DNA of 64,000 nt, taken from NCBI GenBank assembly GCA_026120185.1, contig JANUWF010003366.1, positions 806,001-870,000 of the forward strand, in the 5' to 3' direction. The notes beneath the pieces are model-generated. The model was not told the origin of the DNA and did not search any database. It saw nothing but the letters and a program-made list of their open reading frames with translations. Numbering within the stretch: position 1 is the stretch's first letter; each line of letters begins with the position of its first letter. The position numbers and the translations under genes were made by a program. Source of the stretch: Voacanga thouarsii (taxonomy: Eukaryota; Streptophyta; Magnoliopsida; Gentianales; Apocynaceae). Of this stretch, positions 1 to 12,474 are shown in pieces.

Positions 1-93
1 GTTGTAGATCCACTGATAAAGCCTCTCCCATCGTTTAAACATGATAGTCATACTAGATCAATGGGATTACGGCTTATGCCAAATTGGTCTTAG
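1..93 (+). pseudogene. Ty1/copia pol C-terminus (end of RNase H), fragment
   Basis: Read from base 1, the frame gives a short peptide ending in a TAG at 91-93. It contains DPLIKPLP followed by HTRSMGLR, which matches the usual end of Ty1/copia RNase H (DPLTKPL... then a short tail with GLR). The rest of pol lies left of the window. It is followed at once by a purine-rich stretch (about 99-111, GTGGGAGA), as expected for the polypurine tract in front of a copia 3' LTR. Only about 30 residues are visible, so the lineage cannot be fixed. Confidence 0.7.
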
Positions 94-1792
94 TGCAAGT
101 GGGAGACTGGTATCCATTATATTATAACTATAGGTTCATTTAATATTGGCAGTGTGCCCAAATCATATTTAAATGGCCCACAAGTTATAAGCGGTTTCTA
201 GCAAAATATTATAACTATCCAGGTTAAATGAAGATCGGTGATCTCTTTGAACCAAACCATAATTTTATATTTAGTTCTTTGTCACAAGAAATAATTGATT
301 AAGCTTAATAAGGATGACATGCTCCGTGCCTTCTACTTTATCTGGATATCATGTGATAAAAGGACTAAATATAAAATTATGGTTTGGTTCAAAGAGATCA
401 CCGATCTTCATTTAACCTGGATAGTTACAATGTTTTGCTAGAAGCCGCTTATAACTTGTGGGCCATTTAAATATGATTTGGGCACACTGCCAATGTTAAA
501 TGAATCTATAGGGTCACACAATAAGTGAACTTATTAGGTTATTTTTCTAGTAACCAAATTCAATGAATCTAGAAACATGTCTAAGTTAATCGAACTTAGA
601 AAATCAACCAGATACAATGAATCTGGAAATATGTCTACGTTCGATGTATCTGGATGATGTCTAGATTATAAGAATCTGAGTCGGTAAATTAATTAGTTAA
701 ATTACCGAGATAATAGCATAATCTTATCATATTAGTTTTAATTTAATTTAAATTTAAATTTAATTATGATAAGATATTATTAGGGTTGGACTCTAAGAGG
801 TTTGGAGTGGGTTTTTAAGAAAACCTTAGCCGTCTTCTTAAGTGTCCCAATTCGGTTGAGAATATTTGTGCCTCCATTCACTAGAGAAAAAAACAAAAAA
901 AAAAAACCTCTCAAACCCTAGGCGCTAGCACTCCTCGGGTAACGAGTTAGTTCGCGGTGTGTATCCGATAGAGGACGTTCGTATACTACGGCGTCTGGTG
1001 ATCGTTCGGGTTGCACGTACAACAGCGTAATCAGAATCAAAGGATCTCGATTACACTAAACAGAGGTAATTCTGCAAACTTTAGATCTTTTTAATCGTTT
1101 ACTTGGGTCCTCGGATCTAAATATAAAGTTATAGTTTGGTTTAAAGAGATCACTGATCTTTATTTAACGTGGATAGTTATAATATTTTGCTAGAAACCGT
1201 TTATAACTTATGGGTTATTTAAATGTGATTTAGGTACAGTGCCAATGTTAAATAAACTTATAGGGTCACACATTAAGCGAACACGTTAGGCTATTTTTCT
1301 GGTGACCAGGTTCGATGTATCTAGAAATGTGTCTAGAGGACATTCGCACATTGAAATGGTAGAATCTTATCATATCTTTTTAAAATTTAATTTGAACTTA
1401 AAATAAGATATGAAATGATATGATGAAAATTGGACTCTAAGAAGTTTGTGTGGTTTTAAAAGAAAACGCTAGCCGTATTCTTGTGGCAGACTTCTTATAA
1501 AATTTTTGTACTTTTATAACAAAAAAATTTAGCCTCTCAAAACCCCAAGCGCTAGCACTCCGGGGTAACTTATTGAGTTTATTGTGTATATCCAATAGAG
1601 AATGTTGGTGCATTGCAGCGTCTGGTGATCGTTCGAAGTGCACATGAGCCTAGATATTTGAAGGCAAAAGTCTTGCTTCTGGCAATACAACGGTAATTCT
1701 TTAAACCCTTAATTGACCAAAATCATTTGGTTTAGGTCCTTGGAAGGGATTCGTGGATTTTTTTCACGTGTAGGAGTCCATGAAACCTAACA
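94..1792 (+). mobile_element. Ty1/copia 3' LTR remnant, rearranged (two partial LTR copies plus an inverted segment)
   Basis: This follows the pol end and polypurine tract and is the same family, in reverse orientation, as the solo LTR at 35109-36635. The normal LTR start (TGTTGGGGATATG, seen as reverse complement at 36635) is missing and is replaced by an inverted copy of an internal LTR segment. One partial LTR runs from about 285 to 1112. A second, more diverged partial copy starts again mid-LTR at about 1113 (CTAAATATAAAG) and ends with the expected terminus CCTAACA at 1792. Host element gag sequence starts immediately after. Its left flank is outside the window, so no target duplication can be checked. 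Confidence 0.7.
120..512. repeat. Long imperfect inverted repeat in copia LTR
   Basis: The left arm, about 125-283 (AACTATAGGTTCATTTAA ... TTATATTTAGT), is the reverse complement of the right arm, about 362-512 (ACTAAATATAAAATTATGG ... AATGAATCTATAGGG). The loop is about 80 bases. Only the right arm is in the normal LTR order, judged from the solo LTR at 35109-36635, so the left arm is an inverted duplication that replaced the LTR start. Confidence 0.8.
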
Positions 1793-1793
1793 G

Positions 1794-2117
1794 AATCATC
1801 CTAACGTTTCATGGAACAACCAAAACCAACCTAGGCAGGCTTCTTCTAATTTCAAGAATAAAAGGACTCAATCTCCCTTGCCTTACAATGCACCACCACC
1901 TAGGTCTTTACTGGAGGAGTCGGTTAATCAATTGGTAAGTGGTACGAACACACAGTTTCAAGTAGTGAATGTAACCACGAGAAATTTGGAGGTGTCCATG
2001 CGCAATATTGAAAATCAAATTGGATAGGTGGCTAAACTCCTTGGAGATCGTCAAGTGGGATCCATTCCAGGAAATATTGAGACTAATTCACGTGACCAAG
2101 ACCGCGGAAAACGATGA
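1794..2117 (+). pseudogene. Athila-like gag fragment (host element)
   Basis: The + frame from 1794 reads a gag-like protein: NHPNVSW, then a Pro-rich PYNAPPPRSLLEE segment, then NLEVSMRNIENQIG, LLGDRQVGSIPGNIETN. This resembles the region behind the capsid in Athila-type gag (NLE.QIGQ.A..L..R..GSLPSNTE). There is an in-frame TAG directly after ENQIG and a TGA at the end of the recognisable part. The upstream capsid half was displaced by the copia insertion ending at 1792. No protease or reverse transcriptase follows; the sequence passes straight into noncoding DNA, so pol has been lost from this host element. Confidence 0.7.
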
Positions 2118-3306
2118 TTTTGATTGCTTTGGTTTTTTGGGACATCTCTTTAATTTTTGTGTGTTTTCCTTTATTTTGTTGTCTTTTTAAGTTTTAGAAT
2201 GAATTCTCTTCATGATTTCATGTTTTAATTATTGTTGCTTTCATTAATTAATAAAATTAATGAAATTTACTTTTTGGTTGGCCAGAGTTAACTTGGCACC
2301 GGGCCCGAACTTTGGCTCGGGCACCAGGCCAACACGGCCCAAAATTGTGCTGAGATAGAACGGGCCTTGTGCCAGGCCCAGTCCTTAGACCTGGCGCCAG
2401 GCCCTATCGGCTAAAATCCTCCAATAGCCATTCTTGGCCATTTTTTCAAACAACTCTCTTCTTCCTCGTTTTTTCTCTCAACCCATCACCGGGTCCAACT
2501 CCAAAATACTACCAGGTCACTTTCTAAACCTCCAAAACACCTTCCAAACATAAAATACACACTTTGTTCTTTAAGTTTTGGATTAAAACTAGGAAAATCC
2601 AATCTTTTCTCCCAAAACCCATTTTTCAATCATTCTATTTGGTGCACAATTTCTTCAATATTTTTACATACGATCATTGCCCATACATTGGAGATCATTG
2701 TGGTATAATTTTTCTACAGTTTCTATAGTTCAATTTTTCATATTGATTATTGGATATTTTTCTATGAATTTTTGTTCAAAAATTCTTGTTTATTTTTGGT
2801 TGGATGGATTAAATGCAAATTTTATTTTCTCTGAAGTTTAGTTAGCATGAGACTATGATTGCCAATTATATTTGATTGATGCCATCTTTTTGGAAGCAAT
2901 TGAGCATGCCTTCCTTGTGCGTAATTTTGAGCTTACCAAGATATAGGATAGTTGTTTATGTTTAACTTAGTGTTGTGATTATGAGCTTTACCTTATGATA
3001 TGGATGGCATGGCTAATTGAACATTGTAATTATGAGCTTTACATTGTTAATTGGTAGCTATTGAGCATTATGATTTGGTCATGAATATTGATATTGTGTT
3101 TGGGATTGGACAATGGCTATATTTCTTGCAGGTTTGTTGGAGGAGGTTGTGTTGTGTTTTGTTGGCTATCTTGTGGTGTTTTGTGTTGAGATGGTGGTTA
3201 TGTTGAATGGTGTTATGATAGTGAGTCAGTTGAGGGTTGTGTTTAATTGAGGTGTAAAGAGTGATTTTGAGGATATCGTATTTTCTTCTGTATTATCTTT
3301 GTTCAT
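2118..3306 (+). other. Host Athila-like element, noncoding stretch between gag remnant and second ORF
   Basis: No coding sequence is recognised. A GC-rich patch at about 2290-2412 repeats GGGCCxGGCGCC-like words (CGGGCCCGAACTTTGGCTCG and CCTGGCGCCAGG, both near-palindromic). The rest is T-rich and low in complexity. Its position between gag and the extra 3' ORF suggests the spacer of the host element after deletion of pol. Confidence 0.45.
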
Positions 3307-3583
3307 CATCATATCTATATTATATCTAGGAGACCTAGGGGGTTGGCACCTAGGGCTAAGAGAGCTAGAGATTCATCTTCGTCTACACCTCATTTTGAGC
3401 CTCTACTTACCCATCCTACCCAATTCTACCACCCTACTTATCAAATCTGGTATCAAAATCAACAATATAATAAAATCCTAGTAAAAAAAATGTATAGGCC
3501 CTCCTTTGATAATTTCTTGGAGTTTTCTACTATGTTTAGGCGACTAGGGTAGGAGCCTATCATTCGACTTAGGGGTGCTTATT
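3307..3583 (+). pseudogene. Host Athila extra ORF, part 1 of 3 (plant retrotransposon 'putative plant transposon protein'-like)
   Basis: An open + frame runs into MAPRAKRARDSSSSTP (Met at 3343), then to NFLEFSTMFRRLG, a TAG, and EPIIRLRGAY. Basic Ser-rich starts followed by such a segment are typical of the extra ORF behind pol in Athila-type elements, annotated elsewhere as putative plant transposon protein. The frame is cut at 3583 by the insertion of a solo LTR and resumes at 5264-5424 with VREFYANMRDKK, a hallmark of the same family (FY.N). The TAG in place of the Trp expected after RRLG shows the copy is dead. The function of this protein is not established. Confidence 0.6.
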
Positions 3584-5263
3584 TGTTGGGATTTCATCAT
3601 GCTTATCAAATAAGAACGCAGCGAAAATAACTATGAAATCTATGCCCAATGACCACGTGTTTGCAATTATAACGGGAATAGAGGAAGGAAATAGAGATTA
3701 CCTTCTATGGCAGAAAAATAAAAATTCTTGCGCCAACCAAGGAACCAATTCCTCTGTTTTGATCGACCAACCAAGGAACCAAAAATTCTTGCGCCACTAC
3801 AATCCAAGAGTAGGATTGTCTCTACCAGTAATCCACACAAGGTTGAATTGCTCACAAAGCCCGCTCAAAACTATGCTAGTAGAAGAGGAGCAGCTAAGTT
3901 TAATTGAAGAAGAATAGGGAAGAAAAAGAACATTCGTCTCTTGCTATTTTCCAATGTATGCACAAAGGAACAATTCCCATATTTATAGTTTTTAGGATTT
4001 GTGTTAATTACAATTAAGTCCTCCAAGATCTAATATATACAATTAGGCCTTGAAGTTTATATAATTGCAACCAAGTCTCATAAATTATAACAAACTTATA
4101 ATTCACATATAAATATATTTTCTTCTCTTAATTAACCCCACAATATTATTAAATAATATATATTAAGCATTCAAACCTTTATGGTGTATGATGCATTAGA
4201 TTTTCTAGTCTTATTGGTCGCATAATATGAATTAATTCTAACAGTTTTAGAATTAATAATCCTAAATAAAATATAGGATTAATTTATTAATTTTATAATT
4301 AATACATTTATATTTAGCAGATCAAGAGAGACATTTAGCAATGACTCTTGATCACCCAAAAGTCTAGAAAGTCAAGTAGCTTGACGTGAACCTTTCAATA
4401 GCAAATAACCAGTATAATAAACTCCTTTCACCATACTATATCTCATTCAGTCTAGAGCATGAAATTAGTGCTAACTCCATCTAGAATATTATTAATTCTG
4501 GCCTGAATATTTTAGTACTTATTCAAGAAATCTATTACTCGATATGTGTATCAAATTTGGAACTATTTCTAACGCATAGTCATTTTTGCCAAAGACTTTA
4601 TAAGTAACGATTTCTACAAGTGGCCCTGAGATATACTCTCCTACTATTAGGAATGATGAATCCTTTATCGATCCTCTTAATCACTTTCTTTTACCTCACA
4701 TTGTACCTAATATCCATCCCATAGGCGGCCCTTAATTTGGCTTCGGAGATTGGAATCAAAGTACAATGCTTAGCAAACAAAGTACTTTGGAGATCTCAAG
4801 TCTAAGGATATTTGCACATTTGTTACAAAAAAAAAATTATCACTGGCACTAAATAGCTTAACCAAGTGATTATCTCATAGCTAGGTCATCCAATGAACTT
4901 ATTCATATAACAAGTATCTACAAATTAATCTTGAGTATCACAATACTTATGGTTATGAGAACCACCGCTTGACCCAATCAAAGGATATAACATGTGCCAG
5001 TTTTGGCGCATTAATAATGTCCTATATCATTAATACAATGACTAGGGATTATTCAAGCACAAACACTACATAGTGTAGTATGAATCTCACATTATGATCT
5101 CTATCATGATTTCCTTAACATTGTGTTGTACTAGGGACTTTATCAAATAGTTTATACGCATATTAAGATATAACAATCAAATTGAAAGATAAAGAATATC
5201 TCTTTTTAATTATTATGCAATATACATGGTACAAGTGATTACCTTTATAGCACAACACTAACA
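3584..5263 (-). mobile_element. Solo LTR, Ty1/copia-like
   Basis: A 1680-bp segment with termini TGTTGGGATTT...CACTAACA is flanked by perfect 5-bp duplications TTATT (3579-3583 and 5264-5268). Removing it restores the host ORF reading (GAY ... VREFYANM). TG...CA ends, a 5-bp duplication and no internal coding region make it a solo LTR. Orientation is judged minus because a TATA-like box (TATAAATATGGG, reverse complement of about 3976-3988) then sits about 1.28 kb into the LTR with a transcribed R/U5 part of about 390 bp. The coding potential seen at 3633-3917 lies in this R/U5 part and is not supported as a gene. Confidence 0.8.
3976..3988 (-). promoter_or_regulatory. TATA box of copia-like solo LTR
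   Basis: The reverse complement reads CTATAAATATGGG. It lies in the GC-poor part of the solo LTR, upstream (in minus orientation) of a mixed-composition R/U5-like stretch. It is the only strong TATA-type motif in this LTR placed where an LTR promoter would sit. Confidence 0.45.
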
Positions 5264-5424
5264 TTATTATCATGTATGAGTAAGAGAGTTTTATGCTAAT
5301 ATGCGGGACAAGAAGAAAAAAAACCTCCATGTTACTTCTACTATGGTTAAAAGGGTACCTATTGAGTTTAAGAGGGTTAGATTAGACAGAATTTTGGGAG
5401 TACTGATGAGGGGCCATGGATAGT
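5264..5424 (+). pseudogene. Host Athila extra ORF, part 2 of 3
   Basis: This continues part 1 after the solo LTR. The + frame contains VREFYANMRDKKKK, then VKRVPIEFKRVRLDRILGV. It is cut at 5424 by a TGTAACAC-type LTR and continues at 28652. The segment FYANM...K.V.F corresponds to the conserved centre of the putative plant transposon protein family found behind pol in Athila-like elements. Confidence 0.6.
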
Positions 5425-7707
5425 TGTAACACTCCACTACCTAGGCCCAATAGGGCTGGGGATATCGCTCCGTCCATAGGACAAGGGGCCATTATAATTA
5501 GGTCACATAAAAGAAAATAAAAGCAATACTTTAAAATTAAACTTATTATAACCCAAAAATACATGAACAAATCCAAAATAAATTATTTGCTACAATCTCT
5601 CAAAACAACACTTAAGGAAAATAACATAAAGAGTTTTCAAATCATAGGTAATAAGTCTAGCTATTGACCTCTATAACAGGATCGACCTGAAAACATGGTA
5701 TAAAAGGTGATGAGATAAGAATCTCAGTAAGCCCGTGTGTGCTTTAAGTGTTTCAGGTAAAATAGTTCATGTATGCAAGTTGTAAAAATTTCATAAGAGA
5801 AAATGCTGGCAAGCATTAAATAAATGTTAAAAATAAAGAGTGGCATTTTACTTTTCAAACCATACATGTGCACAATAAATACAACCACCCAAAGAGGTAG
5901 CCATGGGTTACCACACATTGGGCCCTATGACCATATAACAATCAGAATGCCACACGTTGAGCATGCTGACAAAAGGAAGGTGTAAGACCTACCGGGTGAG
6001 ATACTCCTCCATCTCTACACCCAAACTCACCGGTTGTCCACTCCAAAAATACACAGTCCACATGACTGAAACTTGCTAGCTCAGACCGACATGACCTACT
6101 GAACTGGCATCCTATCCGTGAAGGACTCACCCCTCAGAGGTGGCCACTTACTGAGAGACTTACCCTAACCCTTCAAAGACTAGTCCTAATAGTCTACCCT
6201 TATTGAGCACTCAACGTTGATTGTCCCACTTGGGAGAAAATTGGTCATACATTGATTTACTTGGAAATAGCAATTAAGGGTTTCTAAAATTCTTGTCAAC
6301 GTTGAGTTTTAGAAAGAGTTTAGCATTTTGTATAAAACTATTTGTTTAATTCTTCAAATGATTTGCTTAACTAAAATAAAAAAAATGAAAAAAAGTCCTT
6401 AATTTCCTTTACAAAATGAATGTCCATACACATTATATTTGGCTTGCCACAGTAATTTTTTGTCTTCAAATAATTCCATATAGGAGCTTACCTGATCCTT
6501 TGCTTGCTCGAATCCAAAAATCCTTCAAGGCTAACCTAACCCTGCCTGGTGTAAACACAAGGCATAAGGCTATACTTGAGCTATACTTGCTTACATATAT
6601 AATCCCTAGTTCAACTAATTTCAATCATGACTTTAATGTCCTAAGTTTTAAGGCTAGATGAAAAAGAATTTTATAAAATAGGTCTAGCTTGATAAGTTAA
6701 AATAACTAGGGGTCATTGATGTGTTTGAACTTAGGTATAAAAATCATACAACAACTAAGCACATTCCCAATCAAGTTTAAATTAAAGCGTTCAACCCAAA
6801 TAACACATATGAGCAAGCGTACTCATCATTAACCGAGCATAGGATTTAAACGAGTGTCGATCCTTAATGAACAAGTAGACATTAATCACCTTTCTTTCAT
6901 TGTTTAACCGACTTGATAAAGTGAAAATCAAAGAAAAACAAGATAAAAGAAAATCAAAATAACAATATATACATGTCAAGGATGTAGATTTATGCAATTC
7001 AAATCATTGTTTAGACAACATGATCTTAAAGAACTCAACCATTATCATAACTAATTCTTCTCTTGGCACCATGAAGGATAAAGGTAAATTAGCATCACTT
7101 GGTCTATCTCAACTAATTCCTACCTTTTAGATAAATTAGCATCAGTTGGTCTGTCTCAACTAACTCATCCAAAAGATGCAGTAAACACAATCCTTGATTA
7201 AATTTTTTTGGTCTGGCAAATTTAAAACATGAAATTAATCAATGAATCCTTGGTCTGGCAAACATCAATTAACCTTAAATTACTCAATCCTCAGCAATTA
7301 ACCTCTTTAGTCTAGCAAGTTAATAGCCAATAAATATGAAATAAATTAATTACAACTACCATCAACCTCTTTGGTCTAGCAAGTTAATGAAAAGAAACAA
7401 CCAATTAAGCTCGTAATACGCCCAAGTAATTAAATACCAAGAAGAACAATCATTTAATCAAAAGATCAAATACGTCTAAATATCATGAATATCTAAAACA
7501 ATGTCAAATTACAATAAAATAATTAACTTATCATTGTTCAAGAAAAAGAAAACAGAGTAAAAGAAAGCACTCATAGACAAGCCTCTTTCTTCTTCCTTTG
7601 AAGACCTTTTTGCACAACCCTCCTTGAACTTAAAGAATTCCTCATTTGATTGAGTAAGTTTCTGTGATGTTCAATTAATTCTCCCATTTTTCCATGTGTT
7701 TTTCATC

Positions 7708-7715
7708 TATTTATA
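7708..7715 (-). promoter_or_regulatory. TATA box in E1 3' LTR
   Basis: The reverse complement reads TATAAATA inside the conserved context CCTATAAATAGATG. The same word is found at matching positions in the E2 LTRs and both Athila-type solo LTRs. Confidence 0.6.
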
Positions 7716-8593
7716 GGCTTAGGAAGTGCCTAAACTCATAGGTACAAAGTTCTTGGCTGAGTAGAAGTTGGAAGATACTAAAATTCCTCAGATTACCAAA
7801 AACCCGTAGAAAAAATCAAGCACCACCTTGGCTTCAGGGCACAGCCGGTGCTGCCTTAATTCTTGGAGCCGGCACTGGTTGTGTTCTGTTCCTCCACTCG
7901 TTTATCGAATTTTCTTCGAATTGTGCACAATGTGTTCTAGAATGCAGCCGGCGTCGGTTCCAACTTCACAGCTGATGCTGCCTTGGTTCTATTGTAACAC
8001 CCCGCTACTTAGGCCCGCCAGGGCCGGGGATGTCGCTCCGTCCAAAGGACAAGGGGTCTTTATAACTAGATCACCCAAATAAAATAGCGGATTAAAATAA
8101 TACTTTAACTCAAAAATTTATTACATCCCAAGAATAAATCCATGAATTCCCAAACACAAATCCATAAATAAAAATTATCCACTCTCAACTCCCCAAAGCA
8201 ATACATAAGAATAAATGACAACATTCTCTTCTAAAGCAGATAACACTAGCTACTCATCCCCACAGCAGGATCGACCTAAAATCATGGTAAAAAGAGTGAT
8301 GAGACAGAAATCTCAGTAAGCCCCGTGTGTGAGTTGGGCTAAAAAGACAAAACACTTTTCATATGCATGCACTAGCGGTATATTAAAAGCTTGTCATGCC
8401 TTCTTTACAAATTTAACTCTCACTTCTTAGAAGATAGTAGTGAGAAGTCATGGAGCAAAATGCTCTTAAAATATTCTGTTTAGAAAGATATGAATAATTA
8501 AAAGATTTTGATCTTCGAATAAAATTCCAATGACACTTTAGAACAGTTCCACGAAAATAACTCATCAATTAAAGCAACCAAGTTAATCTGACA

Positions 8594-8766
8594 GGGCACA
8601 GCGGTGGCTCTCACACCAAGTGAAGCACTTGACCCCCGTTAGGTGGTAAAAGGGCACAGAGGTGGCTCTCACTCCTAAGAAGCACTTGATCCCCAACACC
8701 TGGTGAAAGGGCACAGAGGTGTCTCTCACTTCTGTGAAGCACTTGACCCTCAACACCTGGTAGGTG
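8594..8766. repeat. 57-bp minisatellite, three copies
   Basis: Three adjacent units begin GGGCACAG at 8594, 8652 and 8709. Each reads GGGCACAGxGGTGxCTCTCAC, then GAAGCACTTGA, then a CACCTGGT-like end. Period is 57-58 bp and units differ at a handful of bases. It lies in the TGTAACAC solo LTR; the other LTR copy has a shortened, diverged counterpart near 5880-5960. Confidence 0.8.
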
Positions 8767-10047
8767 TACATCCTACCGAGTGAGATACTCCTCCCTCTCT
8801 CACTCAATCCAAACCGGTTGTCCCACTTCTGGCCGTCGATTCTACCAGAACCCCGTCGCTAGCTGAGGACAGCTCAACCTTCTATACTGACGCCCTGATC
8901 GAAAAGAATCAACCTCTCAGAGGTGGCCACCTACCAAGAGATATCCCTAAACCAACCAAAGGCTAGTATAAAGGCCTAGCCCCCATTGAGTACTCAATGT
9001 TATTCAATCTTCACAATTCATAAGGCTCCAAGGTGGAACCTACAAAATTAGCTCAATACAATTCCAAATAACATTTTTCAACTCGTACAAAAATTTTAGA
9101 AGGCATGGTTTTAATTCAATAATTTATTCCACAAATTCATAGTGGATGAGCCACATGCTCAAATAAGTCATGCTGTGATTTTCAAAAATTAAATGCCTGC
9201 CCAAAATTTTATCTCTTGCATATTCAAAACAAATCAAAATGTTTGATGCTTGGCTCCTAAGTCATGCCTGACACATTTTAAAAATTTATAAATCTAGAAG
9301 TTTCTAAAATTAGAAGTTTTCCAAATGTAGAAAGTTTCCAAAATAAGAAGGTTCCAAATATAAAGGTTTTCAAAATTAGCTACCGTGCTAAAATTTCGTA
9401 TTTGCAAGAGATACTCCCTAACCTTACTTTCAAACCAAGATAATAAAATAAAATCAATTTCATGAATGCAAGGGAACTTACCTTATCCTTAAGCTTAGGG
9501 TATGAACTCTAATAAGTTGGTCCTTATCCTTGACAATCTTCTAAATCTAGCAAAAAGTTCATATAAATTAATCACAGCACTTCCTAGATCATCCCAAAGA
9601 AAATCAAGTACAAAATCCACTTTCACAAATAAAACTAACTCAATTCACTACTACCATGATCCTAGTGTCCTAAGCTTTAAGCCCAAATAATAAATAAAAA
9701 GGGTTTATAAGCTAAGTCTAGTTTGATATTTAAAATAATTAGTGTTTTGGAAAATAGGTACTAATAAGTTGAAGATTTAAATCTCGCTAAAATAATTTAG
9801 AGTTTATTTGATAAAGGGTCCTAGGTTATATTAGGTAAAATAATGATGTATTAATAATTAAGTTGTTAGAAAATAATTGATAGCTAAAATTAGTTGAAAA
9901 TAAATTTAATGAGTCTTGCTCGAAAAATAATAAATAAATTTTTAATGGGTTTTGATTAAAAGATAATAATTAAATTTTTAGTAATAAATATTTTACTAAT
10001 TATAATTATCTCCATAAAAGGCTTTATTTGATTTCATTATTTTAAAT

Positions 10048-10071
10048 AACATATATATATATATATATATT
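10048..10071. repeat. (TA)n microsatellite
   Basis: About eleven TA dinucleotides within the AT-rich middle of the TGTAACAC solo LTR. Confidence 0.8.
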
Positions 10072-12474
10072 ATATTTTTTATTTTTCTAGCAAAAACTAT
10101 TATTTATTTGACTAAAATATCCTTATTATATATAATAATCCAAATCTACCCCTCCTAGGGGTTTTTTTTTTTCTCGAAATTACTAGCAAAATCATATTAG
10201 GAAATATTTTATTTATGAAATAAAAATTAGCTTAGGGACAACTATGTCATGATCATATTTCTATGGCTAACCACAATCATGAGCATATACAATCCTTCAA
10301 TTGATCAAATCATCCAAATCATGCATATAAGCATAGATCTAGACTTACTAAGGCATGATCTAACTATTACTAGCATAAATATAATCATAGCTTCAATAAT
10401 CACACAAGAATATAATTCCTATTCATCATAGATGACATAATCTCTAGCATACTTGATCATGGAGACATACATCAAACCCTAGAACACCATATATTCAACC
10501 AAGATAAGAAACTCATGCAAAAATCCCATCTCCAACGTATTCATACATATATTCATACTTCAATCTTAACTCATCACAACAATATATACTCAACCCTATT
10601 CATGATTCATCTTCTATCAACATCATCCTAAAGACATGAGTCTAGAATTTAAAAGAAGGGTTAAAAAGGCTTACTTGATTGATGAATACCTTGAAGGAGT
10701 TTCGAATGAATCTAAACCCCTAGATGCCTAAATCCGTCCAAAGGAGATGAAGGAAGCATGGCTATGGTTGATGAAATCATTCGGCCAAGAGAGAAAGGGA
10801 GTGTTCGGTCAAGAGAGAGACAGAAAGAGAGAGAGAGATAAAAGAGAAAAAGAGAGTCCATTAGCATGTTTAAACACATATATATTCATTAGAGATCAAA
10901 GATTAGCGAAGATGAAGTTGATTGAACAAACCTACCTTGAAGGTGTTCTTGAGCTTTCACAAAATTTCTGATTTTTTATCCAAAAGAGCAAGTTGGATTT
11001 TTTAGTTTGATGTTAAAAATGGCACGGATGGACTCACAGCAATGAATAGATGAAATCTAGAATTTTTAGAGGTGGTTTGAAGTGATTAGGAGTGGTATTA
11101 GGTGAAAGGAAGGAGTAGGTGTTCTTGGTGTACTATGTGTTCTTGAAGGTTGAAGAGAATAGAGATCTTTTGGATGGAGGCTGCCGAAATTCTGAAGAGA
11201 TTTGTGCTGGCCGAATTTCTGTAGGGTTTAGGGAGATGATTTTCTAGTTTGGAAGGGAAAAGGAAAGGCTAGTTGTTAAAATCCTTGAAGAATATTTTTG
11301 GGAAGCAATTTTGGAAACTAAATATTCAAGGAGATCTTTGATTATTGAAGAGCTTTTGGAAGTCTGCCATAGGCGAATTTCTGAGCAGTGTTTTGGCTGA
11401 ACGAAAGCTGGTTGAAGGAGGCTAAGGGTGGCCGAAATTATGGAGTATAATGGTGAAGGGAAGGTCTGGTTGGTTGAGGTATATTTTATGGAAAGTTGTT
11501 AAATCATGGTGACTGGAATTTTGGTATCCAAATCAGATCATGATTGCTGAATTTTTTTAGAAATCTTTTAGGCAGCCATGACTGGATTTTTAGTGCAGAA
11601 CTTAGGGAGGATAATGGAGCTCAGTTAATGAAGGTTTAAGGGTGGTTTGTGCAGAAAAGGATGGAGTTTCGACTAGGATAGAACTAGGAACAAAGCTAGA
11701 AATAAATCTTGCACAGGATTTTCGCCCTTGCTGGAATTTTCCCTGGGTAGTTTCGGCTGCCACTTCCAGCTAGCTTGCAAGGAGTTTGAAGGAGATTTCT
11801 GGGGTCTTCCATGGCTGGTTTCCAGCCTACTTTATGGAGGAAAAATGTGGCTAAGATGCTGAGAAAAAAATTGGAAGAAAACAGCTTGGTTTCAGAACTC
11901 CAAAGTTGCGAATCTGCCCAGAAATTTTTCTGGTTTTGCATAATATTTGTGCAGTCCGAAAATGGCCAGGAAAATTTAGATTTCAAGCTGATCAAAAGGG
12001 TCATTTTCTGGCAGCATTTGGGAGGGAATAATGACTAAGAATTTTGACACTTTGAAGGCACAAGAAGCTGGAAAATTTCAGTTCAATACATGAAGGGAAA
12101 TGAACCTAGCTAGAGTGAATTTTTAGAAAGTTCACTAAGGAATTTAATTCACTTGAAATCCTTCCATTGTTTTGGTCCATAAGATGTCTTTTACTAAGAC
12201 ATTTTGAACCTTCAAAGCCACAGCACATTGCTGGAATTTTTCTAGAATAAAATTGGCTTGAACAAAACGAACAAACTAATGAATTGAGAAACAGGAAAAA
12301 TTAAGGATCAAGAGGAAATGAAATTCCCTTAGGAATTTTATGTACAGAAAAAGAGTAGGATTTGAAGACTCCTATCATGTCTCTCATAGGACAACATTTC
12401 TACCCTACTCCAAACACTACTAAGGCCGACAATGATACTTCCTAAGCAAAAATAAAATTTAATCATACCATAGC

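Noticed and set aside
3633..3917. 94-residue frame in the copia-like solo LTR
   Set aside because: It lies in the R/U5 part of a solo LTR, on the strand opposite to the inferred LTR transcription.
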